Positions 9,660 to 21,391 are shown, counted from the first letter of the stretch. The stretch is 64,000 nucleotides of DNA from Acinetobacter sp. ANC 4169 (GCF_002135355.1 NZ_NEGE01000005.1:62001-126000), one strand, 5' to 3'. Notes: a model not told the origin generated them from the sequence alone. Made by a program: numbers and translations.

Positions 9660-9766
9660 TTTCACCGGTCCTAAACAGATAAAAACTGAGTAATTATTTA
9701 CCTTAAAGCATAGAGAACTGAGGTGATTAGTCAAACAAAGGGTATAAATAATATGAAAAAGCGTTA

Positions 9767-9797
9767 AAAAAATCCCCGCAAAAAGCGGGGATTTTTT
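9767..9797 (-). terminator. groESL rho-independent terminator
   Basis: A 13-bp perfect stem (9767-9779 with 9785-9797) with a GC-rich core and flanking A/T runs lies 21 bases after the groEL stop. Confidence 0.92.
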
Positions 9798-9818
9798 AAG
9801 ATCGGAGAGCTGTATGAA

Positions 9819-11456
<1,638 letters not shown>

Positions 11457-11510
11457 TTACTCCAAATATTTTTAATTTTCAAAAATCTGACTGAATGAAA
11501 CAGGTCTGAA

Positions 11511-11801
11511 TTAGCCTTCTAAAACAGCTAAAATGTCAGACTCTTTCATAATTAGAAGTTCTTCGCCTTGTACTTTCACAGTCGTACCTGCATAAGTACC
11601 GAACAATACTTTGTCGCCAACTTTTACGTCTAACGCACGTACACCGTTATCAGTGATTTGACCATTACCCACTGCAATGATTTCACCTTGAGCAGGTTTT
11701 TCAGCAGCAGAACCTGGAAGTAAAATACCGCCAGCAGTTTTAGTTTCTTCTTCAACACGACGAATAACTACGCGATCATGTAATGGACGAATGTTGCTCA
11801 T
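11511..11801 (-). CDS. groES: Co-chaperonin GroES (Hsp10)
   Basis: GroES forms the heptameric lid of GroEL. The 96 residues from [15 protein letters not shown] match the family length exactly, with the mobile loop [13 protein letters not shown] and the closing DILAVLEG. A longer in-frame reading up to 11930 is open but would run through the heat-shock promoter and has no family support, so ATG 11801 is used. Confidence 0.98.
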   Translation of the reverse strand: MSNIRPLHDRVVIRRVEEETKTAGGILLPGSAAEKPAQGEIIAVGNGQITDNGVRALDVKVGDKVLFGTYAGTTVKVQGEELLIMKESDILAVLEG

Positions 11802-11893
11802 TGGAAACTCCATCAGACTAAGTCTTTTATAGTGAAGTAATGATGACTTTGTTATTCCCTCGGTCATCATCAAATAATTTCGATGACACTTTT

Positions 11894-11920
11894 GTGGGGA
11901 TGGAAAAAAACGCTTCAAGG
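11894..11920 (-). promoter_or_regulatory. Sigma-32 (heat-shock) promoter of groESL
   Basis: Read on the minus strand, CCTTGAA (11914-11920) and CCCCAC (11894-11899) are separated by 14 bases, a close match to the sigma-32 pattern CTTGAA / CCCCAT. It lies about 95 bases upstream of the groES start. No CIRCE-type inverted repeat was seen. Confidence 0.78.
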
Positions 11921-11983
11921 GGCAAGCCAAAAAAAAGTCCTGTTTTTTGTATTTTTTTTATTCAAACCTGTGTGTTTCCGCAT

Positions 11984-12757
11984 TTAATCGGCATTTTTTT
12001 CATCTAAAACAAATTCTTTACGTTGCTCATCAAAATAATAATGTTGCACATCGGCATTGCAATCAATCACATTAAAGCTGTTGGGTAAGCCACGATGTAA
12101 GCGGTAAGAAGTAGCTGTTCCGGCATGAATGTCCAGCACAGGATGGGCTGCTCCCAAATGATAAATCTGGTTCAGGTCATATACGGCCGATTGATGCAGA
12201 TGACCATGTAACAGGCCGTTTAAACCACTTTGACTCCATGATTCCAGGGCAATACGTCCCAGCATTGGACAGTCCTTGATGCCATGTGGATCATTTGGCG
12301 GGGTATAAAATGGCTGGTGTGCAACGATAAGTTTGATTTTATGCTTGGGTGCCATCATCAGCCTTTGATCAATTTGCTGAATTTGCTCTAAAGAAATGTG
12401 CCCTCGGGTATGATAACGCCGCCTTATACTATTCACGCCAATCAAATAAAAATGCGCAGTTTCCAGCACGGTTTCCATATGACCGAAGAAAATTTTATAG
12501 CGGGTAAAAGGACTGAAGATTCGATTCCAGACATGATACAGTGGAATATCATGATTCCCGGGCACCACCAGATAAGGCAGATTCAAACTTTCCAGAAACT
12601 GTTTGCAGTCATAAAACTGCGTATAACGGGCACGTTGAGTTAAATCCCCACTGACAACTACAGCTTCTAAAGGGTGTTGCTGACAAAATAGACGGATTGC
12701 AGCCATGCAGGCTAATTTTTCCGTACCAAAATGCAAATCAGACAGATGTAGAATCAT
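11984..12757 (-). CDS. Metallophosphoesterase (calcineurin-like)
   Basis: This 257-residue cytoplasmic protein has the full metallophosphoesterase motif set in order: DLHFG (as L-S-D-L-H-F-G), GDLTQRA, GNHD, VAHQPFY and GHLHQS. These residues bind a di-metal centre that hydrolyses phosphodiesters or phosphomonoesters; cAMP phosphodiesterase (CpdA-like) is one possibility but the substrate is not shown. The start ATG overlaps the end of the lipid-kinase gene by 20 bases, so the two are translationally coupled. Confidence 0.88.
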   Translation of the reverse strand: MILHLSDLHFGTEKLACMAAIRLFCQQHPLEAVVVSGDLTQRARYTQFYDCKQFLESLNLPYLVVPGNHDIPLYHVWNRIFSPFTRYKIFFGHMETVLETAHFYLIGVNSIRRRYHTRGHISLEQIQQIDQRLMMAPKHKIKLIVAHQPFYTPPNDPHGIKDCPMLGRIALESWSQSGLNGLLHGHLHQSAVYDLNQIYHLGAAHPVLDIHAGTATSYRLHRGLPNSFNVIDCNADVQHYYFDEQRKEFVLDEKNAD

Positions 12758-13676
12758 GAGGGACCATTATTTTGAGTGCATGCTTACGCACGGAAATATG
12801 AAGCGGGGGCTGCATTTCTACAATTTCACCATCCAGTGCCAGCGTCAGTTTTTTGGCTTTGGAATGTATTTGCACATTGTCAGCAGAAAAGCTATACACA
12901 TCTGGCGCATGATCAAGCTTGCCTCGAATCAATTGCCATAAAATTTTAAATAAGGTGCGTTTATCGCTTTTCGCCACCACTACCCCTGCGACCTTTCCCA
13001 ATTCAGCACATTTGGCAATGCGCAAATTCATCTCTGCAAGTTGCAGCTGATTATTGCCAAAGAAAATTAGCGGGGTTTTGACCGGATATTTTTTACCATC
13101 AATCTGCACTTCAAGTTTCAGTTCTTTACGATCACGAATCAGCACATCTAATGCTGAAGTGTAGGCATGTAAAGTAAAGCGGCCAAAACGCCGGTTATAG
13201 AGTTCACGTCTTTGTATAAATAAAGGATACAGTCCCAAGCTGGCATTGTTTAAGTAGATATGATCATTAATTTGAGCCACGTGCACTTTACGGATCTGCC
13301 CTTTGGCAATAACTTCAGCGGCTTCGAGCAGATCAAGCGGAATATGCAGCAAGCGAGCGACATAATTAAAGGTTCCCAATGGTAAAATTCCTATCGGAAT
13401 ATCGGTAGTCATCAATTTGGTTGCCACCGTATTCAAAGTACCGTCTCCACCCGCTGCCACCACAATGCCAATCTCTTCAGCCTGTTGATGGCGTGAAATA
13501 ATTTTCTCCATCAAACTGTTAAAATCTGACTCAGCACTGATTTCAAAGGTCTGAATTTCATAGCCATAAGCCGTTAAATTTGTCATAAGTTGTTCATAGA
13601 TTTCATCTTTATTGGCTGCATGAAATCCTGATTTTTCATTATAAATAAGCGACAAAGGCTTTACAGAGACTGACAT
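12738..13676 (-). CDS. Diacylglycerol/lipid kinase family protein (YegS/DgkB-like)
   Basis: The 312 residues carry the catalytic domain of the diacylglycerol kinase family: GGDGTLNTVA at about residues 75-84, GILPLGTFNYVAR, and a C-terminal beta-sandwich half ending in ALDGEIVEMQPPL. Members phosphorylate lipids at the membrane face using ATP; the lipid is unknown. TFNYVAR varies slightly from the usual GTxNDFAR. It is the first gene of a two-gene unit with the overlapping metallophosphoesterase gene. Confidence 0.88.
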   Translation of the reverse strand: MSVSVKPLSLIYNEKSGFHAANKDEIYEQLMTNLTAYGYEIQTFEISAESDFNSLMEKIISRHQQAEEIGIVVAAGGDGTLNTVATKLMTTDIPIGILPLGTFNYVARLLHIPLDLLEAAEVIAKGQIRKVHVAQINDHIYLNNASLGLYPLFIQRRELYNRRFGRFTLHAYTSALDVLIRDRKELKLEVQIDGKKYPVKTPLIFFGNNQLQLAEMNLRIAKCAELGKVAGVVVAKSDKRTLFKILWQLIRGKLDHAPDVYSFSADNVQIHSKAKKLTLALDGEIVEMQPPLHISVRKHALKIMVPHDSTSV

Positions 13677-14091
13677 TTTCTATACTTTTTTGAAGTAATT
13701 GCTCTAATTTTGTCCAAATTATCGACAATTGAAAGCATCTTTATGTAAAATTCGAATTACCAGCATTTATTAAATCAATAATGATTCCCATCAAAATATT
13801 ATTAATAAGATATTGTTTCTAAAAATAATAAATTAAATAAATATTACTCATAAATTTAATAAATGAATTAAATGGAAAACTTATTAAATTTTAACCTATT
13901 GTTTTTTATTAATTAAAAAATGAAAACATAGAATATTCCAAACTAATTCAGGTACTTCTTTAGTCTTATTTTTTTTATGATTTTATGCTTTAATACAGCC
14001 ACTTTTTTTCATATTTCATCTGAGCAGTAAATTTATTGTTCGGATTGTACTTTGTACATCTAATTTGTACACATTTGAGATAGGCCTCACC
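13677..14091. other. AT-rich intergenic region upstream of pckG
   Basis: 415 bases with no credible ORF. It is strongly AT-rich and must hold the promoters of the divergent lipid-kinase gene and pckG. The end nearest pckG has three spaced copies of a TTGTAC-type word (annotated separately). Confidence 0.6.
14045..14071. promoter_or_regulatory. Three TTGTAC(A) words just upstream of pckG
   Basis: TTGTAC (14045-14050) and two copies of TTTGTACA (14051-14058 and 14064-14071) lie 20-47 bases before the pckG start. TGTACA is self-complementary. The position in the leader suggests a regulatory protein site or an RNA feature; no regulator can be named. Confidence 0.35.
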
Positions 14092-15924
14092 ATGACCCAA
14101 GTGAACGCACCAGAATTCGTTCGTCACCCTAAGCTTATTGCTTGGGTGGAAGAAATTGCTAAATTAACAAAACCGGCAAAAATTGAATGGTGTGACGGTA
14201 GCGCAGAAGAATATCAACGTTATATCGACTTGATGATCGCTAACGGCACAATGCAAGCGCTTAACCAAGAAACTCATCCTGGTTCTTACCTTGCAAATTC
14301 TGATCCTTCTGACGTTGCTCGTGTTGAAGGTCGTACTTATATCTGTTCAGAAAACAAAGAAGACGCTGGTGCGACAAATAACTGGGAAGCGCCTGCTGAA
14401 ATGCGTGCTCGCTTGAACGGTTTATTCGACGGTTCAATGAAAGGCCGTACTTTGTACGTGGTTCCTTTCTCTATGGGTCCTTTAGGTTCTCATATTGCAC
14501 ACATCGGTATCGAATTGACTGACTCTCCTTATGTAGCAGTCAGCATGTCTAAAATGGCTCGTATGGGTAAAGCTGTTTATGACGTTCTTGGCACTGATGG
14601 CGAATTTGTTCCATGTGTACACACTGTAGGTGCACCATTGGAAGAAGGTCAAAAAGACGTTGCTTGGCCTTGCAACCCTGAAAAATACATCGTGCATTAC
14701 CCAGAAACGCGTGAAATCTGGTCTTACGGTTCTGGTTACGGCGGTAACGCATTGCTTGGTAAAAAATGCCTGGCTTTACGTATTGCATCATATATGGGTC
14801 GTCAACAAGGCTGGTTAGCTGAACACATGCTGATCCTTGGCGTGACTAACCCACAAGGCGAAAAACACTACATCGCAGCTGCATTCCCATCTGCTTGTGG
14901 TAAAACAAACTTCGCGATGTTGATTCCACCAGCAGGTTACGAAGGTTGGAAAATTGAAACTGTAGGTGACGATATTGCCTGGATCAAACCAGGTGAAGAT
15001 GGCCGCTTATATGCAATCAACCCTGAAGCTGGTTTCTTCGGTGTAGCGCCTGGTACAAATACCAAGACCAACCCGAACTGTATGGCGACATTAACTAAAG
15101 ATGTAATTTATACAAACGTTGCTGTAACTGACAACGGTGAAGTTTGGTGGGAAGGTCTGACTAAAGAAGCGCCTGCCAACCTGACTAACTGGAAAGGTCA
15201 ACCACACGTTGCTGGTGAAAAAGCTGCGCATCCAAACGCACGTTTCACTGTTGCTGCTGGTCAATGCCCTTCTATTGACGCTGACTGGGAAAATCCAGCA
15301 GGTGTTCCAATTTCTGCGTTCATCTTTGGTGGTCGCCGTGCAGACACAGTGCCTCTTATTTCAGAAGCATTTGACTGGGTTGACGGTGTTTATAAAGCTG
15401 CGACTATGGGCTCTGAAACCACTGCTGCTGCTGTTGGTCAACAAGGTGTTGTACGTCGCGACCCATTTGCGATGCTTCCATTTGCTGGTTACAACATGGC
15501 TGACTACTTCTCTCACTGGTTAGAAATGGGCGAAGAAGTTGGTGCGAAAGCTGCTGCTGCTGGCAACAAGCTCCCTGGTATCTACAACGTGAACTGGTTC
15601 CGTCGTGATGCTGAAGGTAACTTCGTATGGCCTGGTTTCGGTCAAAACATGCGTGTTCTTGAGTGGATCATTGACCGTTGTGAAGGTCGTGCAACTGCTA
15701 TTGATACACCAATTGGCCGCGTTCCAACTTACGAACAGTTGAACTGGACTGGTTCTGACTTCACTAAAGAACAATTTGACCTGGTAACTTCTCAAGACAA
15801 AGATCAATGGATCAAAGAGCTTGAAAGCCATACTGAATTGTTCAACAAACTTGGTGATCGTTTACCAGAAGCGTTGAAAAAACGTCAAGCTGAGCTTATA
15901 GAAGCTGTGAAAAAATCTGCTTAA
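14092..15924 (+). CDS. pckG: Phosphoenolpyruvate carboxykinase (GTP)
   Basis: PckG converts oxaloacetate and GTP into phosphoenolpyruvate, CO2 and GDP, the entry to gluconeogenesis when growing on organic acids. The 610-residue length fits the GTP-dependent family, as do the GTP-site P-loop [11 protein letters not shown], the substrate-loop [10 protein letters not shown], and [19 protein letters not shown] 14092 ([12 protein letters not shown]) is chosen over the in-frame TTG 14065. Codon use is visibly biased, with many preferred codons, as expected for a highly expressed gene. Confidence 0.97.
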   Translation: MTQVNAPEFVRHPKLIAWVEEIAKLTKPAKIEWCDGSAEEYQRYIDLMIANGTMQALNQETHPGSYLANSDPSDVARVEGRTYICSENKEDAGATNNWEAPAEMRARLNGLFDGSMKGRTLYVVPFSMGPLGSHIAHIGIELTDSPYVAVSMSKMARMGKAVYDVLGTDGEFVPCVHTVGAPLEEGQKDVAWPCNPEKYIVHYPETREIWSYGSGYGGNALLGKKCLALRIASYMGRQQGWLAEHMLILGVTNPQGEKHYIAAAFPSACGKTNFAMLIPPAGYEGWKIETVGDDIAWIKPGEDGRLYAINPEAGFFGVAPGTNTKTNPNCMATLTKDVIYTNVAVTDNGEVWWEGLTKEAPANLTNWKGQPHVAGEKAAHPNARFTVAAGQCPSIDADWENPAGVPISAFIFGGRRADTVPLISEAFDWVDGVYKAATMGSETTAAAVGQQGVVRRDPFAMLPFAGYNMADYFSHWLEMGEEVGAKAAAAGNKLPGIYNVNWFRRDAEGNFVWPGFGQNMRVLEWIIDRCEGRATAIDTPIGRVPTYEQLNWTGSDFTKEQFDLVTSQDKDQWIKELESHTELFNKLGDRLPEALKKRQAELIEAVKKSA

Positions 15925-15955
15925 CTCTGATGTTTATAATCAGTAATTAAGTCAT

Positions 15956-15981
15956 AAAAAGGTCACTACGGTGGCCTTTTT
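15956..15981 (+). terminator. pckG rho-independent terminator
   Basis: AAAAAGGTCAC (15956-15966) pairs with GTGGCCTTTTT (15971-15981), with one G-T pair and a TACG tetraloop, followed by T-rich DNA. Confidence 0.85.
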
Positions 15982-16034
15982 ATATTAGAATAACGGCGCT
16001 AATTATTTCACTACTAATAAAAAAAGGAAATTTC

Positions 16035-16397
16035 ATGTTAAAAACATTAACACTTACAACTTGCCTGTTTGGTTTATCTGGTCTAGCCATGGCTCAAGCG
16101 ACCACAGAACAACGTGGTCTTCATATATGCGCCATCAAAGGCACACCAGATTCCAGCCAGTTCCAGATCAAAAAACGCATTAAAGTGGCTAAAGGTACTT
16201 ACGGCAGCGTAGAAGAACTATATCCACGCTTTGCTGAGCGTGCTCATCAAGTAGGTGGTAATGTGGTGATCAACTATAATGCAAGTCAAAGATTCGGTTT
16301 CTGGCCTTGGCGTATTGTACGCCCTGTAATTTATGGAACCGCAGTTCAATGGAATACACCTGTGAACTGTGCATCATTGGGCGGCGTTGAAATTTAA
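16035..16397 (+). CDS. Small secreted protein, unknown function
   Basis: The 120-residue product has a clear Sec signal peptide, MLKTLTLTTCLFGLSGLAMA, with an A-M-A-Q cleavage site. The mature domain of about 100 residues has two Cys (HICAIK and VNCASL) that could form one disulfide. I do not recognise a named family. It is a single gene between two terminators, with AAAGGA as ribosome site. Confidence 0.75.
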   Translation: MLKTLTLTTCLFGLSGLAMAQATTEQRGLHICAIKGTPDSSQFQIKKRIKVAKGTYGSVEELYPRFAERAHQVGGNVVINYNASQRFGFWPWRIVRPVIYGTAVQWNTPVNCASLGGVEI

Positions 16398-16467
16398 ACC
16401 TATAAATAGACACATAGTTGCAATCTAGGCTGTAATTTTATTGCAGATCAACTTTGCAATTGGATTC

Positions 16468-16497
16468 AAAAAAAGACCGCTCAAGCGGTCTTTTTTT
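16468..16497. terminator. Bidirectional terminator between the secreted-protein gene and glpD
   Basis: A perfect 13-bp stem (16468-16480 with 16485-16497), TCAA loop and A/T runs on both sides serves both convergent genes. Confidence 0.93.
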
Positions 16498-16507
16498 GTT
16501 TAACGGT

Positions 16508-18028
16508 TTAAGCCGCAGTGTCACTTGATCTTTTAAGCAGTAACTTTAAAAGATATTGATCCAAGCGCCCTATTTCATTGGCGCTAAATTGAAAACCCAG
16601 TTTGGTTCTACGCCATAAAATATCCTGACTGGTTCTTGCCCACTCCTGGTCGACCAGATAATCCACTTCTTTGCTATACAAGTCATGGCCAAAATTTTCT
16701 CCAAGATCATACAGGTTTGAAATGTGATTTAAAAACCGCCAGACCCGTGAACCATAGGCATGCGCCCATCGAGAGGCTAAGTTTAAAGGAATATTTTCAA
16801 TATTTTGCATAATCTGCTGAATTAAAAACTCGACTGAAACCAGGTTTTCCGCTCCCGGTAATAACGCTTTTTCAGTCCAAGGCTTGTTCATGTCGGGGAA
16901 GTTCGGAGCCAAATGCTGCATTGCCGACTCAGCCAGTTTTCTATACGTGGTGAGCTTGCCACCAAACACTGAAAGTAAAGGCACGTCGTTTTGCTGCTGA
17001 TGGGATATTGCCAAAGTATAATCGCGGGTAATGGCCGATGGATTATCCGACTCGTCATCACACAACGACCGTACACCTGAATAGGTATGCAAAATATCTT
17101 CAGGTCCTAACTGATGCTTAAAGTGATCATTATAAACATCCAGCAAATAATCTGCTTCTGGCTGGGTAATTTTGACCTGATCCAGATCACCTTTGTATTC
17201 ATGATCTGTGGTACCAATTAAGGTATATTGCTCCAGATAAGGAATGGCAAAAACAATGCGGTGATCATCATTTTGCAGGATAAAAGCTTTATCACCATCA
17301 TAAATTCTTGGCACAATAATGTGACTGCCTTGAATAAGGCGAAGACCATGCGGCGATTTTTGTTTTAAATTGTGTTCAATAAACTGAGTCACCCAAGGTC
17401 CGGCTGCATTGACCAAGGCTTTTGCCTGTACCTGATAATTACCCTGCGCATTTTCCAGGTGAACATTCCATAATCCTTGTTCACGGTACGCTGCGATGCA
17501 GCGTGTTTGTGTGGCAATCTTGGCACCCAGCTCATGGGCCTGCACGGCATTTAAAACCACCAGACGTGCATCATCCACCGCACAATCAGAATATTCAAAA
17601 CCCTGCATCATCTCATCTTTTAGAGGACTGCTGACCGGATCAAAATGAATATGCCGGGAACTGGCTAATTTTTGTCTTTTTCCCAGATGATCATAAAAAA
17701 ATAAACCGGTCCGAATCAGCCATGCAGGACGTAAATGCGGTTGATGGGGCATGATAAAACGCAAGGGACGAATAATATGCGGTGCTTTGGCCAACAGAAT
17801 TTCCCGTTCAGCTAAAGCCTCATGTACCAGACGAAATTCTTTATGTTCAAGATAACGTAAACCGCCATGAATAAGCTTACTGCTTGCAGAGGAAGTATGG
17901 CTGGCTAAATCATCTTTTTCACATAAAAAGACAGACAATCCTCGTCCGGCAGCATCCACAGCAATACCCACACCATTGATACCACCACCCACCACAACAA
18001 CATCATAGACCGGATGATTATTTTGCAT
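16508..18028 (-). CDS. glpD: Aerobic glycerol-3-phosphate dehydrogenase
   Basis: GlpD oxidises sn-glycerol 3-phosphate to dihydroxyacetone phosphate and passes electrons to ubiquinone at the inner membrane. The 506 residues match the family. The FAD dinucleotide fold is at the N-terminus (VVVVGGGINGVGIAVDAAG), with HTSSASSKLIHGGLRYLE next, and GTTDHEYKGD and GGKLTTYRKLAE further on. ATG 18028 is preceded five bases away by an almost perfect Shine-Dalgarno, AGGAGGTGA, so the upstream GTG 18034 is not needed. No glpF/glpK lies nearby. Confidence 0.96.
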   Translation of the reverse strand: MQNNHPVYDVVVVGGGINGVGIAVDAAGRGLSVFLCEKDDLASHTSSASSKLIHGGLRYLEHKEFRLVHEALAEREILLAKAPHIIRPLRFIMPHQPHLRPAWLIRTGLFFYDHLGKRQKLASSRHIHFDPVSSPLKDEMMQGFEYSDCAVDDARLVVLNAVQAHELGAKIATQTRCIAAYREQGLWNVHLENAQGNYQVQAKALVNAAGPWVTQFIEHNLKQKSPHGLRLIQGSHIIVPRIYDGDKAFILQNDDHRIVFAIPYLEQYTLIGTTDHEYKGDLDQVKITQPEADYLLDVYNDHFKHQLGPEDILHTYSGVRSLCDDESDNPSAITRDYTLAISHQQQNDVPLLSVFGGKLTTYRKLAESAMQHLAPNFPDMNKPWTEKALLPGAENLVSVEFLIQQIMQNIENIPLNLASRWAHAYGSRVWRFLNHISNLYDLGENFGHDLYSKEVDYLVDQEWARTSQDILWRRTKLGFQFSANEIGRLDQYLLKLLLKRSSDTAA

Positions 18029-18341
18029 GATCACCTCCTCTAATCTGGTTAAAACAGCATACTTAAAGTTCTTCTTGTTCCAAGCAACTTAACACCATTT
18101 AAACTGAAATGACACTTAGAAATCCCTGATCAAGAGCATGAATATAAAATAACAATGGGGTTGTCATATCAAAAAATAAACTACGCCCATAAATCCTCAA
18201 TTTAGCCATCCCCATCAACTACTTCATTTTCAAGTACTTAAATTCCGCACACTTTTCATACAAAACAAAAAAATCATCGGCTTATGTCGCTAACACAATT
18301 GTTCTAATATTAAAAAACAATAACAAAATGGACTTGCAGAC
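18029..18341. other. Divergent promoter region glpD / MHS transporter
   Basis: 313 bases with no ORF. It must carry both divergent promoters. No confident operator or hairpin was found. Confidence 0.5.
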
Positions 18342-19649
18342 ATGATTGAACCAAATATTGCTCAAGTAAATTTAGATACCAAAACCCGGGTCAAATCCAT
18401 TCTTGGCGGTTCAGCGGGTAATCTGGTGGAATGGTATGACTGGTATGTCTATGCCGCGTTTACCTTATATTTTGCCCATGCATTCTTCCCCAAAGGCAGT
18501 CAAACAGCACAACTCCTCCAAGCCGCGGCCATCTTCGCAGTCGGCTTTTTAATGCGGCCGATTGGTGCCTGGATTATGGGGATTTACTCGGATAAAAAAG
18601 GACGAAAATCCGGTCTGACGCTTTCTGTGACCCTGATGTGTATTGGTTCTCTGATGATTGCGATATCTCCCACCCATGACCAGATTGGAATATTTGCCCC
18701 TATCATTCTAGTGGTGGCACGCTTAATTCAAGGCCTGAGTGTGGGTGGCGAATACGGTGCCAGCGCCACTTATTTAAGTGAAATGGCTGAAAGAAACCGG
18801 CGCGGTTTTTTCTCCAGTTTTCAGTATGTGACCCTGATTGCAGGTCAGCTGACAGCACTCTGCGTACTGCTGATTTTGCAGTTTGTACTGACTGAAGAAC
18901 AGCTGCATGACTGGGGCTGGCGTATTCCTTTCTTTATTGGTGCCTGCTTGGCCATTGTGGTGTTTTATATCCGCCGCGGGCTGTTAGAGACCCAATCTTT
19001 TAAAAATGCACAAAAAGATCAAAACCAGCCCCAATCCAGTATGTTTGCCCTGTTCAAACATTATCCCAAACAGGCCTTTACGGTGCTATTTTTAACTGCA
19101 GGCGGTACGGTGGCCTTCTATACCTATACCACCTATCTGCAAAAATACCTGGTAAATACTTCTGGCTTTAGCAAACCTGAAGCCACTCAGATTACCACCC
19201 TCGCCCTGTTTATTTTCATGTGTTTACAACCTTTTGCCGGAGCTTTATCGGATAAAATTGGACGCAAACCGCTGATGATTGCCTTTGGGGTATTGGGTGT
19301 CTTATTTACCTACTTTTTATTTGATCGATTAGGCCAGACCCATGACTACTGGACAGCCTTTTGGCTGTGTCTGGCAGGGCTAATTATTGTCACTGGTTAT
19401 ACCTCTATTAATGCAGTCGTCAAAGCAGAATTATTTCCTGCGCATATTCGTGCCTTAGGGGTAGCACTGCCCTATGCCCTTGCCAATACACTGTTTGGGG
19501 GTACAGCCGAATTTTTCGCACTCAGCTTTAAGGAAGCAGGACATGAGTCCTGGTTCTTTATTTATGTGACCATTTTAATTTCGATCTCATTGATGGTTTA
19601 TATCTTTATGAAAGATACCAAACACCATTCCGAAATTAAGGAACACTAA
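18342..19649 (+). CDS. MFS transporter, metabolite:H+ symporter (MHS) family, copy 1
   Basis: This 435-residue inner-membrane protein has twelve hydrophobic segments and belongs to the MHS branch of the major facilitator superfamily, which includes alpha-ketoglutarate permease (KgtP) and ProP. The signature GGSAGNLVEWYDWYVYAAF opens helix 1. The loop 2-3 motif is YSDKKGRKSG and its second-half counterpart is SDKIGRKP. The likely substrate is an organic acid carried with protons, but specificity is not shown. A close paralogue follows. Confidence 0.88.
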   Translation: MIEPNIAQVNLDTKTRVKSILGGSAGNLVEWYDWYVYAAFTLYFAHAFFPKGSQTAQLLQAAAIFAVGFLMRPIGAWIMGIYSDKKGRKSGLTLSVTLMCIGSLMIAISPTHDQIGIFAPIILVVARLIQGLSVGGEYGASATYLSEMAERNRRGFFSSFQYVTLIAGQLTALCVLLILQFVLTEEQLHDWGWRIPFFIGACLAIVVFYIRRGLLETQSFKNAQKDQNQPQSSMFALFKHYPKQAFTVLFLTAGGTVAFYTYTTYLQKYLVNTSGFSKPEATQITTLALFIFMCLQPFAGALSDKIGRKPLMIAFGVLGVLFTYFLFDRLGQTHDYWTAFWLCLAGLIIVTGYTSINAVVKAELFPAHIRALGVALPYALANTLFGGTAEFFALSFKEAGHESWFFIYVTILISISLMVYIFMKDTKHHSEIKEH

Positions 19650-19665
19650 TCCAAAGTCATTTTTT

Positions 19666-19696
19666 AAAAGCCTTTCCTAGACAGAAAGGCTTTTTT
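19666..19696 (+). terminator. Terminator after MHS transporter copy 1
   Basis: AAAAGCCTTTC (19666-19676) pairs with GAAAGGCTTTT (19684-19694), with T-run. It means the two transporter genes have separate transcripts. Confidence 0.9.
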
Positions 19697-19919
19697 ATTT
19701 ACCTATACTTTTGAATAAAAATAAGCAGTTAGTTAGTACTAAACGGTCAAAATCAAAACACCCACTCGACTAAAGTCGAATGAAGAAGCGCAAACATCAG
19801 CGTATAACGTACTTGTAAAAATTTATTTCTATCTTCCACATTAAAATATATGTTTTTAAATTTTTCACCTCGAAGAATTTAAAAGGATGTGTTTTGCCAA
19901 CAATTTTTGGAGAATTGTT

Positions 19920-21239
19920 GTGACAGATTCATCTCCTCAGGTTGCAGCTTCGCAACTTGATAGAAAAACTCGTTTTAAATCTATCCTCGGTGGCTCTGCA
20001 GGTAACCTGGTTGAATGGTATGACTGGTATGTCTATGCCGCATTCACTTTATATTTTGCTTCTCAGTTCTTCCCCGAAGGTGATGACACTGTAAAACTGC
20101 TACAGGCAGCTGCAGTATTTGCGCTGGGTTTTCTTATGCGTCCCATTGGCGCATGGATTATGGGGATTTACGCTGACCGCAAAGGCCGTAAAGCAGGTTT
20201 AACCCTGTCTGTATCTTTAATGTGTGTAGGCTCACTGATCATTGCCTGTGCACCCACATACTCGTCTGTAGGCATGCTGGCTCCAGCTTTACTGTTATTC
20301 GCTCGCTTATTGCAAGGTTTAAGTGTCGGTGGTGAATATGGTTCAAGTGCAACTTACCTCACCGAAATGGCAGGTAAAAATCACCGTGGTTTCTTCTCAA
20401 GTTTCCAGTATGTAACTTTAATTTCAGGTCAGCTGATTGCGCTTTGCGTACTGATCATTCTGCAACGCACTTTAACTGAAGCCCAGCTGACTGAATGGGG
20501 CTGGCGTATTCCCTTTTTGATTGGCGCATTGCTTGCCGTTGTGGTATTCTGGATTCGTCGCGGTCTGGTTGAAACTCAATCTTCCAAACAGGCTCAAGAA
20601 CAGGCGAAAACAGGTGGTCCTAAATCGAGTGCTTTAGCATTATTTACCAAATATCCTAAACAAGCCTTTACCGTGATTATGTTGACTGCTGGTGGTACGC
20701 TTGCTTTCAATACATTTACCACCTATTTGCAAAAATATCTGGTCAATACTTCAGGCTTCGAAAAAACTACAGCCACTGAAATTACCACAGCAGCGATCTT
20801 TATCTTTATGCTGTTACAACCGGCTGTTGGTGCATTGTCAGATAAAATTGGCCGTAAGCCAATTATGATTACTTTTGGTATTCTGGGCGTATTGTTCACC
20901 ATTCCAATCTTCAATGGTTTAGGTTCGACTACCAATCCAACTACAGCCTTCATGCTATGTATGAGTGGTATGGTGATTGTGACTGGCTATACTGCAATTA
21001 ATGCTGTAGTCAAAGCCGAATTGTTCCCGCCACATATTCGTGCCTTGGGTGTAGCGCTTCCTTATGCGATTGCCAATACATTGTTTGGTGGTACTGCAGA
21101 ACTGGTTGCGCTCAGCTTTAAAAATGCAGGTCATGAAAACTACTTCTTCTACTACATTACCTTCATGATTGGCTTGTCTTTAATTACTTATATCTTTATG
21201 AAAGACACCAAAAAACACAGCATGATTACCGATGATTAA
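19920..21239 (+). CDS. MFS transporter, MHS family, copy 2
   Basis: This 439-residue protein is closely similar to copy 1 over its whole length, sharing the helix 1 signature and DRKGRKAG loop, so the pair is a tandem duplication. It has its own leader of about 270 bases behind a terminator, so it is probably regulated separately. The start is GTG 19920 with GGAGA six bases upstream; an 11-residue extension to TTG-type codons upstream is unlikely. Substrate is unknown; dicarboxylate or 2-oxoglutarate is the family expectation. Confidence 0.88.
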   Translation: MTDSSPQVAASQLDRKTRFKSILGGSAGNLVEWYDWYVYAAFTLYFASQFFPEGDDTVKLLQAAAVFALGFLMRPIGAWIMGIYADRKGRKAGLTLSVSLMCVGSLIIACAPTYSSVGMLAPALLLFARLLQGLSVGGEYGSSATYLTEMAGKNHRGFFSSFQYVTLISGQLIALCVLIILQRTLTEAQLTEWGWRIPFLIGALLAVVVFWIRRGLVETQSSKQAQEQAKTGGPKSSALALFTKYPKQAFTVIMLTAGGTLAFNTFTTYLQKYLVNTSGFEKTTATEITTAAIFIFMLLQPAVGALSDKIGRKPIMITFGILGVLFTIPIFNGLGSTTNPTTAFMLCMSGMVIVTGYTAINAVVKAELFPPHIRALGVALPYAIANTLFGGTAELVALSFKNAGHENYFFYYITFMIGLSLITYIFMKDTKKHSMITDD

Positions 21240-21271
21240 GTCGATTTAATCCAGTTCAAGCAGCAGCTCAC

Positions 21272-21307
21272 AAGCTTTTCAGATGGTCACATTTGGAAAG
21301 CTTTTTT
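21272..21307 (+). terminator. Probable terminator after MHS transporter copy 2
   Basis: AAGCTTTTC (21272-21280) pairs with GGAAAGCTT-type sequence at 21295-21303, followed by a T-run to 21307, with a 14-base loop. Confidence 0.55.
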
Positions 21308-21391
21308 ATGGGATATACAGCACGCCAAGATCGTTAAAAAAACGGGCTTATGGCATACTGAATGGAATAATAACGCCGGGAACTTTTGAAG

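Noticed and set aside
11802..11930. 43-residue N-terminal extension of GroES
   Set aside because: It would run through the heat-shock promoter, and GroES proteins start at [13 protein letters not shown] sequence.
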